Translations under genes and position numbers: made by a program | In this document: positions 1-8,375 of the stretch, one piece after another | How positions within the stretch are numbered: the first letter of the stretch is position 1 | Layout of the letters: each line of letters begins with the position of its first letter | Notes under the pieces: generated by a model | What the model saw: only the letters and a program-made list of their open reading frames with translations | Told to the model about the DNA's origin: nothing | The model's database searches: none | NCBI GenBank assembly: GCA_030728985.1 | Contig: JANQYI010000018.1 | Coordinates: 1 to 64,000, forward strand | DNA from: Burkholderiaceae bacterium | GTDB taxonomy: Bacteria > Pseudomonadota > Gammaproteobacteria > Burkholderiales > Burkholderiaceae_B | DNA length: 64,000 nt | Reading direction: 5' to 3'

Positions 1-821
1 AGCTCTTTTTCTTTGGCTGTGACTTTTTCAAGTTGTTTGCCATAGATCGCCTGGGGAATAGGAACGCCTGTTTGTTTGACTGACAAGTAGATCACCGGGA
101 TCATGTAAGCCACGATCAGAATGATGTACTGCGCCACTTGCGTCCAAGTCACCGCACGCATGCCACCCAAAAACGAGCAGACCAAAATGCCGCCGAGACC
201 CAAAAAGATACCGATCTCGAAAGGCACGCCGGACAGACGAGTCGTGATCAGGCCGACGCCGTAAATCTGCGCGACGACGTAGGTAAAGGAGCAGAGAATG
301 GCGGCAAGAATACCGAGCAGGCGTGGCAGGTTACCGTCGTAGCGCTCACCTAGGAAGTCTGGAATGGTGAATTGTCCAAACTTGCGCAAGTAGGGCGCGA
401 GAAACAAAGCGACCAAACAATAGCCACCCGTCCAGCCCATAATAAAGGCCAGGCCACTGTAGCCAGTCAGGTACAACGTGCCGGCCATACCAATAAACGA
501 AGCGGCAGACATCCAGTCCGCGCCAGTGGCCATACCGTTGTAGAGCGCGGGAACGCGTCTGCCAGCGACGTAGTACTCGGCGGCATCGTTAGTGCGGCTC
601 ATAATGCCGATGCCAGCATACAGAGCGACTGTCGCACCTAAAAAGATATAACCGATCCAAGCGCGTGACAATCCCATTTGCTCTGCAATCGCAAGCGCGA
701 TGACAAAGAGGAAAAAACCACCCGTATACCAGGTATAGACCTTGTTAAGAGACTTTTTAAATTGCGCGTTCGTGGTGTTAGAAGCGAACAAACCGCCTTC
801 GTCTGGTGTCATTCCGGCCAT
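1..821 (-). CDS. Sodium:solute symporter large subunit (VC_2705-type), C-terminal part cut off
   Basis: The ORF track misses this gene because it runs off the left edge. Reading the minus strand from the ATG at 821 gives about 273 residues beginning MAGMTPDEGG, with many hydrophobic helices and an SSS-family pattern (GATVALYAG, SAASFIGMAG, IPDFLGERYD). It is a Na+-coupled transporter of the SSS family, in the subfamily that works with a DUF4212 small subunit; relatives carry acetate or other small carboxylates, but the substrate cannot be read here. The start is set by a strong GAGGAGGAA ribosome site inside the end of the upstream small-subunit gene, only one base after its stop codon, so the two are translationally coupled. 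The 3' end of the gene lies outside the window. Confidence 0.9.
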   Translation of the reverse strand, partial: MAGMTPDEGGLFASNTTNAQFKKSLNKVYTWYTGGFFLFVIALAIAEQMGLSRAWIGYIFLGATVALYAGIGIMSRTNDAAEYYVAGRRVPALYNGMATGADWMSAASFIGMAGTLYLTGYSGLAFIMGWTGGYCLVALFLAPYLRKFGQFTIPDFLGERYDGNLPRLLGILAAILCSFTYVVAQIYGVGLITTRLSGVPFEIGIFLGLGGILVCSFLGGMRAVTWTQVAQYIILIVAYMIPVIYLSVKQTGVPIPQAIYGKQLEKVTAKEKE

Positions 822-822
822 G

Positions 823-1086
823 TTATTCCTCCTCGTCTTCGCTGACGCCGCATTCTTCGTCAAGCTTGTTCATGTATCTGGCATAGAACCCAATAATCAG
901 GCAGTACACCACCAGAGAGCCTTGTGCTCCCATCCAAAAACTAAAAGGCCAGCCAAAGAAGTTAAAGTCGAGCTCTCGGGCAAAGTAGCTCACCACAAAA
1001 GTGACAACAAACCAAATCATCAATAGTATTACTGTGATGCGTAGGGTTTTTTGCCAGTACACCCGATGTTTTTCGGTCAGTTGCAC
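823..1086 (-). CDS. DUF4212 small subunit of sodium:solute symporter
   Basis: An 87-residue protein with two hydrophobic segments (about residues 15-36 and 53-70) and an acidic tail ending SEDEEE. The pattern YWQKTLRITVILL and the second helix followed by ARYMNKLDEE match the DUF4212 family, a small membrane partner always encoded beside an SSS symporter of the VC_2705 type. It starts with GTG at 1086, supported by GAGGAGA about seven bases upstream. Its TAA stop is one base from the ATG of the symporter. Its exact role (assembly or regulation of the transporter) is not established; the pairing with the next gene is the main functional evidence. Confidence 0.9.
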   Translation of the reverse strand: MQLTEKHRVYWQKTLRITVILLMIWFVVTFVVSYFARELDFNFFGWPFSFWMGAQGSLVVYCLIIGFYARYMNKLDEECGVSEDEEE

Positions 1087-1176
1087 GGTTACGTCTCCTC
1101 ATCGTTATCAGGCCAGGTTGCCCCGGATCGATTTTTTGAAACACAAAGTAAAAAAACAAAAAACAAAAAATGAAAG

Positions 1177-1668
1177 TCAGGATGATTGAGTATTGAGTCC
1201 TGTCTCGCGCTCGAGCTGGCGCGCGAATTTAGGTTCAAAACTTTTAAGATGCTGAATGATTTTGGTCGCCTCGTCGGGTTTTTGACGATCAACGTGCACG
1301 CGGGCGAGTTGATACCATGCGTAAGGACTCATCGGCTGTAGTTTGGTATTTCGCTCCAGCGCGATCACCGCCTCGTCTAGGCGGCCTTGCTGGATAAGCG
1401 TCAGGCCTAAGCCATACCACGCTTGATCGAGTTTTGGATTGAGCTCGAGCGCACGCCGAAAGGCTCGCTCAGCCTCGATCGGACGCTCAAGCTCTTGCAA
1501 TAGAAAAGCAAGGTTGAACCAAGCATAGACAGGCGCATCAGAATATTTGACCAAACGCTCGTAGCCTTCGATTGCGCCAATTTTGTCACCGAGCTCAGCT
1601 TTGAGGTGAGCGATACTGCCGAGCGCATAGCGGTCCTCAGGGTAATCTTTCAGCATGTCCTCGAACAT
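1177..1668 (-). CDS. TPR-repeat protein, probable 5' frameshift
   Basis: A 163-residue protein almost wholly made of tetratricopeptide repeats, with recognisable units such as AWFNLAFLLQ, AWYGLGLTLI and AWYQLARVHV and A/Y/P at the expected positions. TPR proteins are scaffolds for protein-protein contact; no partner can be named. The ATG at 1668 has no ribosome site and begins in the middle of a repeat. Upstream the frame is open only as far as a TGA, but removing one base from the A5 run at 1693-1697 joins it to an ATG at 1717 or 1720, giving MRNHPDYFGQRKRAVSMFED, a natural TPR start 28 bases after the upstream gene. A real frameshift or an assembly error is therefore likely. Confidence 0.75.
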   Translation of the reverse strand: MFEDMLKDYPEDRYALGSIAHLKAELGDKIGAIEGYERLVKYSDAPVYAWFNLAFLLQELERPIEAERAFRRALELNPKLDQAWYGLGLTLIQQGRLDEAVIALERNTKLQPMSPYAWYQLARVHVDRQKPDEATKIIQHLKSFEPKFARQLERETGLNTQSS

Positions 1669-1748
1669 ACTAACCGCGCGTTTACGTTGTCCAAAAATAA
1701 TCAGGGTGATTGCGCATCATTTGTATTTTTGCCAGTTCAGATCAATGC

Positions 1749-2045
1749 TCATTTGCAGCCCACCATTCCAACCGAAACACAGTGTTCAATTTTTGCGACC
1801 GTCACAGCCAGATAAAGCGCCGCGACTAAACAAAAAGCAACAAATGCGTGGTGACGGGTGGCGATTTGTTTAGGCGAGATTAGTGCTGCCAACTTCAGCC
1901 ATGGTTTATTCACGACCAAGAAAAGTTGATAAAACATATTGGTGTCGCGTTTGGCGCCGGCCAGCAAAAACAAAATGCCTTGGCCCACGAGAGCGAGTAG
2001 CCCTATGTACAGTAGCAACTGCAGAATATTGAGAAATGCCAGCAA
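1749..2045 (-). CDS. Small hydrophobic membrane protein of unknown function
   Basis: A 98-residue protein with two strongly hydrophobic stretches (about residues 4-29 and 67-85) separated by a basic, polar loop, so probably an inner-membrane protein with two helices. I do not recognise a family. The start is TTG at 2045: AAGGAGA lies at the right distance just upstream, so the rare start codon is well supported. It is followed after about 28 bases by the (frame-corrected) TPR gene, and the two are probably one transcription unit. The upstream 165 bases to the kinase gene show no gene. Confidence 0.7.
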   Translation of the reverse strand: MLAFLNILQLLLYIGLLALVGQGILFLLAGAKRDTNMFYQLFLVVNKPWLKLAALISPKQIATRHHAFVAFCLVAALYLAVTVAKIEHCVSVGMVGCK

Positions 2046-2210
2046 CCCGAGTCTCCTTGCTTATTATGTTCGCTTCAGGGCGAATTTTTATGCGAGTGAT
2101 GGGTCGCACTTTAAGACCGATTTCTGACAGCTTTCTGACAAAATTGTCTGTGCAGTCACAACTGTTGCGCATCGGCAAAAATTTCGATTTTTCGCAGGCC
2201 TAATACAGGG

Positions 2211-3719
2211 TTAACCCGTTGCGCCTAGTACGTTGTCGTTGCGTTGCAGCATGTCGGGAAAGTGAATTTCAACACGTGTCCCCGTCGCTTGTGGGTCAAC
2301 CTTCTTGCGCTGAGCGTCTTTGATGTATACGCTGGCTTGATGACGTTGTGCGATTTCTCGCACGATCGCAAGACCCAGACCGCTGCCGTCGACATCGGAG
2401 CCCAGGACACGATAAAACCTGTCAAACACACGTTCGCGTTCGTCGACAGTGATGCCTGGACCTGAGTCTTCGATCGCAAGCACTACTTGATTTGCTTCTT
2501 CAAATAAGCTCACCGTGATGTGACCGGGTGCCGGCGTGTAGCGAATGGCGTTGTCAATCAAGTTGTTGAGCGCTTCGCTTAAAAGAAGACTCTGCCCCTT
2601 GATATATAACGAGTGTTCAGGGCCCTCAAAGCCTAAGTCGATACCTCGTCTGAGGGCGAGAGGCACCCATTGTTGGATCTGCTCTTTGGCTAGGTTCGTC
2701 AAATCGGTCGGCGGCATTTCAATTGTGTTGGGATTTTCTGCGCTCGCCATTAATAGCAGTTGATTGACGAGCCGTGTCGCACGCGTCGTCCCGGCAATAA
2801 TTTGTTTAAGGCTTGCTTGCGTGTGGGTATTGGGGTCTTCGCGCATCGCGAGTTCGGCCTGAGTCCGTAACCCCGCCAGAGGCGTTTTGAGCTGATGGGC
2901 CGCATCCGCAACAAATCGTTTCTGCGCGAGTAGCGTTGCTTCCAGGCGACTGAGTAGATCATTCATCGCCGTTATCAGCGGGCCGATTTCAGAAGGTGCC
3001 TGACGCTCATCGATGGGTGAAAGATCGTCAGGTCGCCGAGCGCGCAATTTTCTTTGCAAGGCATTGATCGGTGCGACTCCCCTCGATAAGCCGAACCAAA
3101 CAAGTAAGACAGCAATGGGCAGCACGATGAACTGTGGAATGATGACGCCCTTGATAATATCGTTCGCCAGTTGTGTGCGTCGATCGACGGATTCCGCGGC
3201 GACCAAAAGCACCGGGCCGCTGCCTCTTGTCGAGAGGTCCATCCAGGTATAGGCGATTCGGATTTCAAAATCCCGTAACGCATGATTTTCGTAATACACC
3301 GCATTGGGTTGATCGCCCGCGGTTTTTTCTGGGGTAGGGAGCTCACCATCGCCGCCCAGCAAGTCACCGTTAGGCCCAATCGCTTTCCAAAACACGCCGT
3401 CGTTTTCTCTGATTCGTAACGCGAGCCGTGCGGAGGAAGACATGCGCAGCGCGACCACTTCATCGGTCGCTTCAACTTGTTGTCCCAGAATTTGAAGCGC
3501 ATTGGCCAGACCTAAATCGTAGGGAATGTTGGCTAAATTCTGCGCCACAACATAGGTGATCGCGATACTCATGGGCCAGAGTAAAAAAAGAGGCGCGAGC
3601 ATCCAGTCCAAAATCTCCCCGAGCAACGAGCGGCGCGAGGACTCGGTGGCAGGCTTGCCCGTTCCGGACTGGAGCACGGCAAGCGCGTCAAGATTGGGTC
3701 TGGCGTGTTTGGCGGTCAC
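2211..3719 (-). CDS. Sensor histidine kinase, TctE/QseC-like
   Basis: A 502-residue inner-membrane kinase. Helices lie at about residues 41-60 and 191-213, flanking a periplasmic domain of the 2CSK_N type found in TctE-like kinases. A linker follows, then the dimerisation and phosphotransfer box FVADAAHQLKTPL with the phospho-accepting His275, the N box NNLIDNAIRYTP and the glycine-rich boxes EDSGPGI and GSGLGLAIV. It should phosphorylate the OmpR-type regulator encoded just upstream (gap 52 bases). The start is a GTG at 3719; an in-frame TAG lies upstream and no clear ribosome site is seen. TctE relatives often control uptake of di- or tricarboxylates, but the signal cannot be inferred here. 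Confidence 0.92.
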   Translation of the reverse strand: MTAKHARPNLDALAVLQSGTGKPATESSRRSLLGEILDWMLAPLFLLWPMSIAITYVVAQNLANIPYDLGLANALQILGQQVEATDEVVALRMSSSARLALRIRENDGVFWKAIGPNGDLLGGDGELPTPEKTAGDQPNAVYYENHALRDFEIRIAYTWMDLSTRGSGPVLLVAAESVDRRTQLANDIIKGVIIPQFIVLPIAVLLVWFGLSRGVAPINALQRKLRARRPDDLSPIDERQAPSEIGPLITAMNDLLSRLEATLLAQKRFVADAAHQLKTPLAGLRTQAELAMREDPNTHTQASLKQIIAGTTRATRLVNQLLLMASAENPNTIEMPPTDLTNLAKEQIQQWVPLALRRGIDLGFEGPEHSLYIKGQSLLLSEALNNLIDNAIRYTPAPGHITVSLFEEANQVVLAIEDSGPGITVDERERVFDRFYRVLGSDVDGSGLGLAIVREIAQRHQASVYIKDAQRKKVDPQATGTRVEIHFPDMLQRNDNVLGATG

Positions 3720-3771
3720 GGCCGAGGGCAGAGAAGACTAATAACCATCAACCAAGCCTGACCAACATCAC

Positions 3772-4449
3772 TCATGGGGCACTCGCGTCTCGTTCAAGAC
3801 AGTAGCCGAGGCCTCGAACCGTCGCGATCTTGACTCCGCTGGGTTCAAGTTTTTTTCGCAGGCGGTGAACGTAGACCTCGATGGCGTTGGAGCTGACTTC
3901 TTCGCCCCACTCGCATAAATGATCGACAATTTGCGTTTTGCTGACCATACGCCCGCTGCGTGTGAGCAAAATTTCGAGAAGGCTGATTTCTCTGGCAGAG
4001 AGCTCGAGCGCGTGTTGGTCGACCATGGCGACTCGACCTGTTTGGTCAAACTCAAGCCTGCCATGTTTCAAAATCGTGGAGCCTCCACCCGCGCCGCGCC
4101 GGGTGAGTGCCCGAACACGTGCTTCAAGTTCGGAAAGAGAGAAGGGCTTGGCCATGTAATCATCTGCACCAAGATCGAGTCCCTTGACTCTTTGCTCCAC
4201 ACTATCTGCAGCTGTGAGAATCAGCACAGGAAGGTGTGAATTTTTGTTGCGTAAGTTGCTCAATACCTCCAAACCCGACATGCGAGGCAACCCGAGATCC
4301 AAAATAAGAAGGTCGAATTCCTGTGATCTCAAGGCGGAGTCAGCGGCGAGTCCGTCGCTAACGGCATCCACGGCATAGCCATTGAGGCGCAGGGAGCGCG
4401 TGAGGCCATCGGCCAAAATGCTGTCGTCTTCGGCAATCAGAATTCGCAT
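3772..4449 (-). CDS. OmpR/PhoB-family response regulator
   Basis: A 225-residue two-domain regulator. The receiver domain carries the acidic pair EDD near residues 7-9, phospho-acceptor Asp51 in LILDLGLPRMSG, Thr79 and Lys101 (MAKPF). The C-terminal winged-helix domain has the typical ending VYVHRLRKKLEP followed by VRGLGYCLE. It pairs with the kinase immediately downstream and is transcribed divergently from recA across 236 bases. It is similar to TctD/QseB-type regulators; the targets are unknown. Confidence 0.93.
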   Translation of the reverse strand: MRILIAEDDSILADGLTRSLRLNGYAVDAVSDGLAADSALRSQEFDLLILDLGLPRMSGLEVLSNLRNKNSHLPVLILTAADSVEQRVKGLDLGADDYMAKPFSLSELEARVRALTRRGAGGGSTILKHGRLEFDQTGRVAMVDQHALELSAREISLLEILLTRSGRMVSKTQIVDHLCEWGEEVSSNAIEVYVHRLRKKLEPSGVKIATVRGLGYCLERDASAP

Positions 4450-4566
4450 GAATATTGATGAAGATAGGATTGGATTACTCCTTTTATCCTATCATTGGAT
4501 CAGCCCACAAATGCGTACAAACCCTAGTCAAATATATAAGAAAATGCGATGGGTGGGTGTAATTTA

Positions 4567-4596
4567 TTGTCACACTGTTTATTTATACAGTATAAT
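4567..4596 (+). promoter_or_regulatory. recA promoter with embedded LexA (SOS) box
   Basis: CTGTTTATTTATACAG at 4575-4590 is a perfect CTGT-N8-ACAG LexA operator. It fills exactly the spacer between a -35-like TTGTCA (4567-4572) and a perfect TATAAT -10 (4591-4596), an 18-base spacing. LexA bound here would block RNA polymerase, so recA should be SOS-induced. The leader to the start codon is about 80 bases. Confidence 0.9.
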
Positions 4597-4685
4597 TGAA
4601 TGTAATAATTTCAGAATCAGGCCTGCTTGTTCGCTTGCCACGATACCAAGTATCACTTCAAATCAATACAACTTAAGGAATGTCC

Positions 4686-5825
4686 ATGGACGATAAAACC
4701 CTCAAGGCTGGCGCCGCTGAAAAAGGTAAGGCACTGGCTGCCGCACTCTCCCAGATCGAGAAGCAGTTTGGCAAGGGCTCGGTCATGCGTTACGGAGACA
4801 ATGAGGTTGAACACGACATTCAGGTTGTTTCGACGGGCTCTTTGGGGTTGGACATCGCTTTGGGCGTTGGTGGCTTGCCACGCGGTCGCGTTGTTGAAAT
4901 CTACGGCCCAGAGTCCTCAGGCAAGACGACCTTGACGCTGCAGGTGATCGCTGAAATGCAAAAAGTCGGTGGAACATGCGCCTTTATTGATGCGGAGCAT
5001 GCGCTGGATGTGCAGTACGCCTCAAAATTGGGCGTCAATCTGACAGATTTGCTGATTTCTCAGCCAGACACCGGGGAACAGGCCCTCGAAATCACGGACG
5101 CGCTCGTGCGTTCCGGTTCTGTTGACTTGATTGTGATCGACTCTGTCGCCGCGCTTGTCCCCAAGGCCGAGATCGAAGGCGAGATGGGCGATTCGCTTCC
5201 TGGTTTACAAGCACGACTGATGAGCCAGGCCCTGCGTAAACTGACCGCGAGTATCAAGCGTACCAATTGCATGGTGATCTTCATCAATCAAATTCGTATG
5301 AAAATCGGAGTGATGTTTGGCAGCCCTGAAACGACGACGGGTGGAAATGCTCTGAAGTTTTACGCTTCAGTGCGACTGGATATCCGCCGCATTGGTGCGA
5401 TTAAAAAAGGTGACGAGGTCGTTGGTAACGAGACCCGAGTCAAAGTTGTCAAAAATAAAATTGCACCTCCCTTCAAACAAGCCGAGTTCGACATCATGTA
5501 CGGCGCAGGTATTTCACGCGAAGGTGAAATTCTTGACTTGGGTGTGACGGCGGGTATCGTGGACAAGGCGGGGGCATGGTTTAGTTACAACGGTGAGCGC
5601 ATCGGTCAAGGACGCGACAATGTCCGTGATTATCTGCGTGAGCATCCCGCGATGGCGATTGATATCGAAAATCGCGTGCGTGAACAGCTTGGTGTTATAC
5701 CTCGTGTCGGCGGCGCTGCGGCGGCGGCCGGCGCAGCAACTGCCAGCGCACCTGAAAAAAAACCTGGTTCAACCAAAGCAAGCAAGTTTGTTGCTTCTGA
5801 GCCAGATCCAGAAGAACAACTTTGA
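4686..5825 (+). CDS. recA: Recombinase A
   Basis: RecA forms filaments on single-stranded DNA, drives strand exchange and stimulates LexA self-cleavage. The 379-residue protein carries Walker [10 protein letters not shown] (about residues 74-82), the Walker B region [11 protein letters not shown], and the L1/L2 loop regions [11 protein letters not shown] and [15 protein letters not shown]. The sequence is very close to Bordetella RecA. The tail is longer than usual: an Ala-rich, then lysine-containing stretch ending in acidic DPEEQL. I chose ATG 4686 rather than the track's 4680 because AAGGA (4675-4679) sits six bases before it and directly abuts the earlier ATG. It is preceded by an SOS promoter and followed by recX. 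Confidence 0.98.
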   Translation: MDDKTLKAGAAEKGKALAAALSQIEKQFGKGSVMRYGDNEVEHDIQVVSTGSLGLDIALGVGGLPRGRVVEIYGPESSGKTTLTLQVIAEMQKVGGTCAFIDAEHALDVQYASKLGVNLTDLLISQPDTGEQALEITDALVRSGSVDLIVIDSVAALVPKAEIEGEMGDSLPGLQARLMSQALRKLTASIKRTNCMVIFINQIRMKIGVMFGSPETTTGGNALKFYASVRLDIRRIGAIKKGDEVVGNETRVKVVKNKIAPPFKQAEFDIMYGAGISREGEILDLGVTAGIVDKAGAWFSYNGERIGQGRDNVRDYLREHPAMAIDIENRVREQLGVIPRVGGAAAAAGAATASAPEKKPGSTKASKFVASEPDPEEQL

Positions 5826-5866
5826 TTTTCTGACGTGTCAACATCGTCGCGCTGCTGAGAGACATC

Positions 5867-6454
5867 GTGTCAAGAGACGCTGATGATCAAGAGTTTGAAG
5901 GGGGTCCCAAGCCCGCAGCACCCCGGCCTGGCCTGTCCCTCAAGGCCAGAGCCGTGGGTTTGCTGTCTCGTCGAGAGCACAGTCGACTCGAGTTAGAGCG
6001 AAAGCTTGCACCCCATGCAGAAACTCCCGAAGTATTAGCACAGCTTCTAGATGAGCTTGCGCGTGCGGGATGGCAGTCGGACGCGCGCTTTACTCAGGGA
6101 TGGGTGCATCGCAAGGCCCCGGGTCAGGGGGCTGCAAGGATTGTTCAAGACCTCAAGCAGCAAGGTATTGCGCCTGAGGCGCTACTGCAAGTCAGAGCCG
6201 AGCTCAAGGAAACAGAGTTTGCGCGTGCTCAAGCGGTTTGGACGCGAAAATTTTCCTCCACACTGTCGTCGTTGAGCCAGACCTCTTCTGAAGCCTCTAA
6301 ATGTTCAGCCCCTAAATTGTCTCAAGCAGAGTATGCAAAACAAGGCAGATTTTTGGCTTCAAGAGGTTTTTCAATGGACATTATTTGCCGTGTTTTAAAG
6401 CAAACCTCTCTTCAGAATGACGAGGGCGGGGATGAAAACAATGAATCCTTTTAG
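5867..6454 (+). CDS. recX: Regulatory protein RecX
   Basis: RecX binds RecA filaments and limits their growth; it lies 41 bases downstream of recA and is probably co-transcribed from the SOS promoter. The 195-residue protein shows the three-helix RecX repeats: LKARAVGLLSRREHSRLELERKL (first), the stretch around WQSDARFTQGWVHRK (second), and GRFLASRGFSMDIICRVLK (third). It starts with GTG at 5867. Two oddities are an extra 25-residue polar N-terminus and a Ser/Thr-rich, low-complexity insert at about residues 130-151 between repeats two and three. The family identity is clear despite these. Confidence 0.92.
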   Translation: MSRDADDQEFEGGPKPAAPRPGLSLKARAVGLLSRREHSRLELERKLAPHAETPEVLAQLLDELARAGWQSDARFTQGWVHRKAPGQGAARIVQDLKQQGIAPEALLQVRAELKETEFARAQAVWTRKFSSTLSSLSQTSSEASKCSAPKLSQAEYAKQGRFLASRGFSMDIICRVLKQTSLQNDEGGDENNESF

Positions 6455-6569
6455 GGGAAGTGCACTAGACCCTTGGAGGCTGAGGGTTATTGGCGGGTTA
6501 GGTCTTTAGGCTCAGGGTGCGCTATACTTTTAAGATTGTTGCAATGTGTCATTTGACTTTCAAACCCGT

Positions 6570-7145
6570 ATGCCGCTCCCAGCGCCAGCAAATCCTCGCA
6601 AACCGATGCACAACCGTTCGATACAGGTTCATTCCTTCGAACGTGAAGATGGTCTCTGGGATATTGAGGCAGAGCTGATCGACAGCAAAGCATACTCATA
6701 CACCAAGCGCAATGGTTCTGTTCAGGCAGTGGGTCAGCCCTTTCATCACCTTCATTTGCGTATCACCATAGACACGAGTTTTGAAATAAAAGAAGCGGTC
6801 GCGGTGTACGACGCATCTCCTTTCGGATCTTCTTGTTCGGCGATATCTGAGGCTTATCAGGATCTGATTGGCTTAAATTTATTAAAAAGCTTTCGCCAAG
6901 AGATCAAAGTGCGTTTTGGAAAAACAGCGGGTTGCACACATATGACAGAGCTCGCCTCAGTGTTGCCAACTGCTGCGGTACAAAGCATGGCGGGACAAAA
7001 GCGCGCAGAAGCAGAGTCAGCGGGTCGCAGACCCTTCCAAATGGGAGGCTGTTATGCTTGGCGCCCAGATGGTGAAGTCACCAAAGAACATTATCCTCAG
7101 TGGTATGTCGATTCAAATGCAGCATCCCCGGTTCCTGGTACTTAA
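6570..7145 (+). CDS. DUF2889 domain protein
   Basis: A conserved protein of about 191 residues from the ATG at 6570 ([11 protein letters not shown]). The track's GTG start at 6546 adds eight residues not expected in the family, and neither has a strong ribosome site. The DUF2889 pattern is clear: [28 protein letters not shown], and the cysteine-bearing segment [16 protein letters not shown] with a conserved GC-T-H motif. The function of the family is unknown; it is common in betaproteobacteria. It lies between recX and sucC. A TATACT at 6523-6528 could be a -10 but has no convincing -35. Confidence 0.85.
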   Translation: MPLPAPANPRKPMHNRSIQVHSFEREDGLWDIEAELIDSKAYSYTKRNGSVQAVGQPFHHLHLRITIDTSFEIKEAVAVYDASPFGSSCSAISEAYQDLIGLNLLKSFRQEIKVRFGKTAGCTHMTELASVLPTAAVQSMAGQKRAEAESAGRRPFQMGGCYAWRPDGEVTKEHYPQWYVDSNAASPVPGT

Positions 7146-7195
7146 TCTTATCAAGCCATCGTTTTTGTTATTTTTTTTGGACGGACAGGATTCCC

Positions 7196-8356
7196 ATGAA
7201 AATCCATGAGTATCAAGGCAAAGAGTTGCTTAGAAAGTTTGATGTGGTCGTTCCACAAGGCTATCCCGCGTTTAGCGTGGACGAGGCTGTAGAGGCTGCT
7301 AAAAAACTCGGTGGCCCGGTCTGGGTGGTAAAAGCGCAAATTCATGCTGGCGGTCGAGGCAAGGGCGGCGGCGTTAAGCTAGCGCGCTCGATCGACGAGG
7401 TCCGTCAATTGTCTTCCGAAATCCTCGGCATGCAGTTGATTACGCATCAAACGAGTCCCCAGGGTCAAAAGGTGCGCCGTCTGCTGGTCGAAGAGGGTGC
7501 GGACATTAAAAAAGAGTACTACGTTGGCATCGTGACAGATCGCGGCACGCAACGAGTTTGTGTGATGGCCTCCAGCGAAGGTGGCATGGATGTCGAAGAA
7601 GTCGCTGAAAAGCATCCTGAAAAGATTCTCAAAGTATTTGTTGACCCTGCAAAAGGTCTGACCGACGCAGAGGCAGAGGGTTTGGCTCGTGGAATCGGCG
7701 TGCCAGAAGCCTCCATTGCCAAAGCGTGTGCGGAGTTTAAAAAACTCTACAAGGCCTATTGGGACACCGATGCATCATTGGCTGAAATCAACCCACTGAT
7801 CTTGACAGGGAGTGGCGACATCATCGCCCTGGACGCCAAGTTCAACTTTGATCCGAACGCCTTATTCCGTCATCCTGAAATCGTGGCTTATCGCGATTTG
7901 GATGAAGAGGATCCCGCTGAAATCGAAGCCAGCAAGCATGAACTCGCCTATATTCAGCTAGATGGCAATATTGGTTGCTTGGTCAACGGTGCAGGCTTGG
8001 CGATGGCGACCATGGACACGATTAAGTTGTTCGGTGGCGAGCCTGCAAACTTTTTGGATGTGGGCGGTAGCGCCACAGCGGAGCGTGTCACCGAAGCCTT
8101 CAAGATCATGCTTGCCAACAAAGGCACCAAAGCCATTCTGGTTAATATTTTCGGCGGCATTATGCGTTGCGATGTGATTGCCCAGGGCGTCATCTCAGCT
8201 TGTAAAGCGGTCAATCTCAGCGTGCCGCTTGTGGTCCGCATGAAGGGTACCAACGAAGAGTTGGGTAAGAAAATGTTGGCCGAATCTGGCCTGCCTATCA
8301 TCAGCGCTGACACGATGGCCGACGCGGCCACTCGAGTCGTCGCAGCAGCCAAATAA
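7196..8356 (+). CDS. sucC: Succinyl-CoA synthetase beta subunit (ADP-forming)
   Basis: The beta subunit of the citric-acid-cycle enzyme that interconverts succinyl-CoA and succinate with substrate-level phosphorylation. The 386-residue protein begins [12 protein letters not shown], has an ATP-grasp nucleotide fold ([16 protein letters not shown]), the metal-site segment LAEINPLI and the subunit-contact region [15 protein letters not shown]. The track starts 96 bases too early. ATG 7196 is correct because AGGA lies five bases upstream and the family's conserved N-terminus begins there. It is followed after 19 bases by sucD. Confidence 0.97.
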   Translation: MKIHEYQGKELLRKFDVVVPQGYPAFSVDEAVEAAKKLGGPVWVVKAQIHAGGRGKGGGVKLARSIDEVRQLSSEILGMQLITHQTSPQGQKVRRLLVEEGADIKKEYYVGIVTDRGTQRVCVMASSEGGMDVEEVAEKHPEKILKVFVDPAKGLTDAEAEGLARGIGVPEASIAKACAEFKKLYKAYWDTDASLAEINPLILTGSGDIIALDAKFNFDPNALFRHPEIVAYRDLDEEDPAEIEASKHELAYIQLDGNIGCLVNGAGLAMATMDTIKLFGGEPANFLDVGGSATAERVTEAFKIMLANKGTKAILVNIFGGIMRCDVIAQGVISACKAVNLSVPLVVRMKGTNEELGKKMLAESGLPIISADTMADAATRVVAAAK

Positions 8357-8375
8357 TTCTGCCAGGGATTCTGAA

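Noticed and set aside
138-641. Plus-strand ORFs at the left edge (138-353, 372-641)
   Set aside because: They are shadows of the minus-strand sodium symporter gene, which has a clear family match.
1089-1176. Poly-A/poly-T stretch between the DUF4212 and TPR genes as a terminator
   Set aside because: There is a T-rich run on the minus strand, but no stable stem precedes it.
6523-6528. TATACT as the -10 of a promoter for the DUF2889 gene
   Set aside because: No -35-like hexamer at 16-18 bases upstream.
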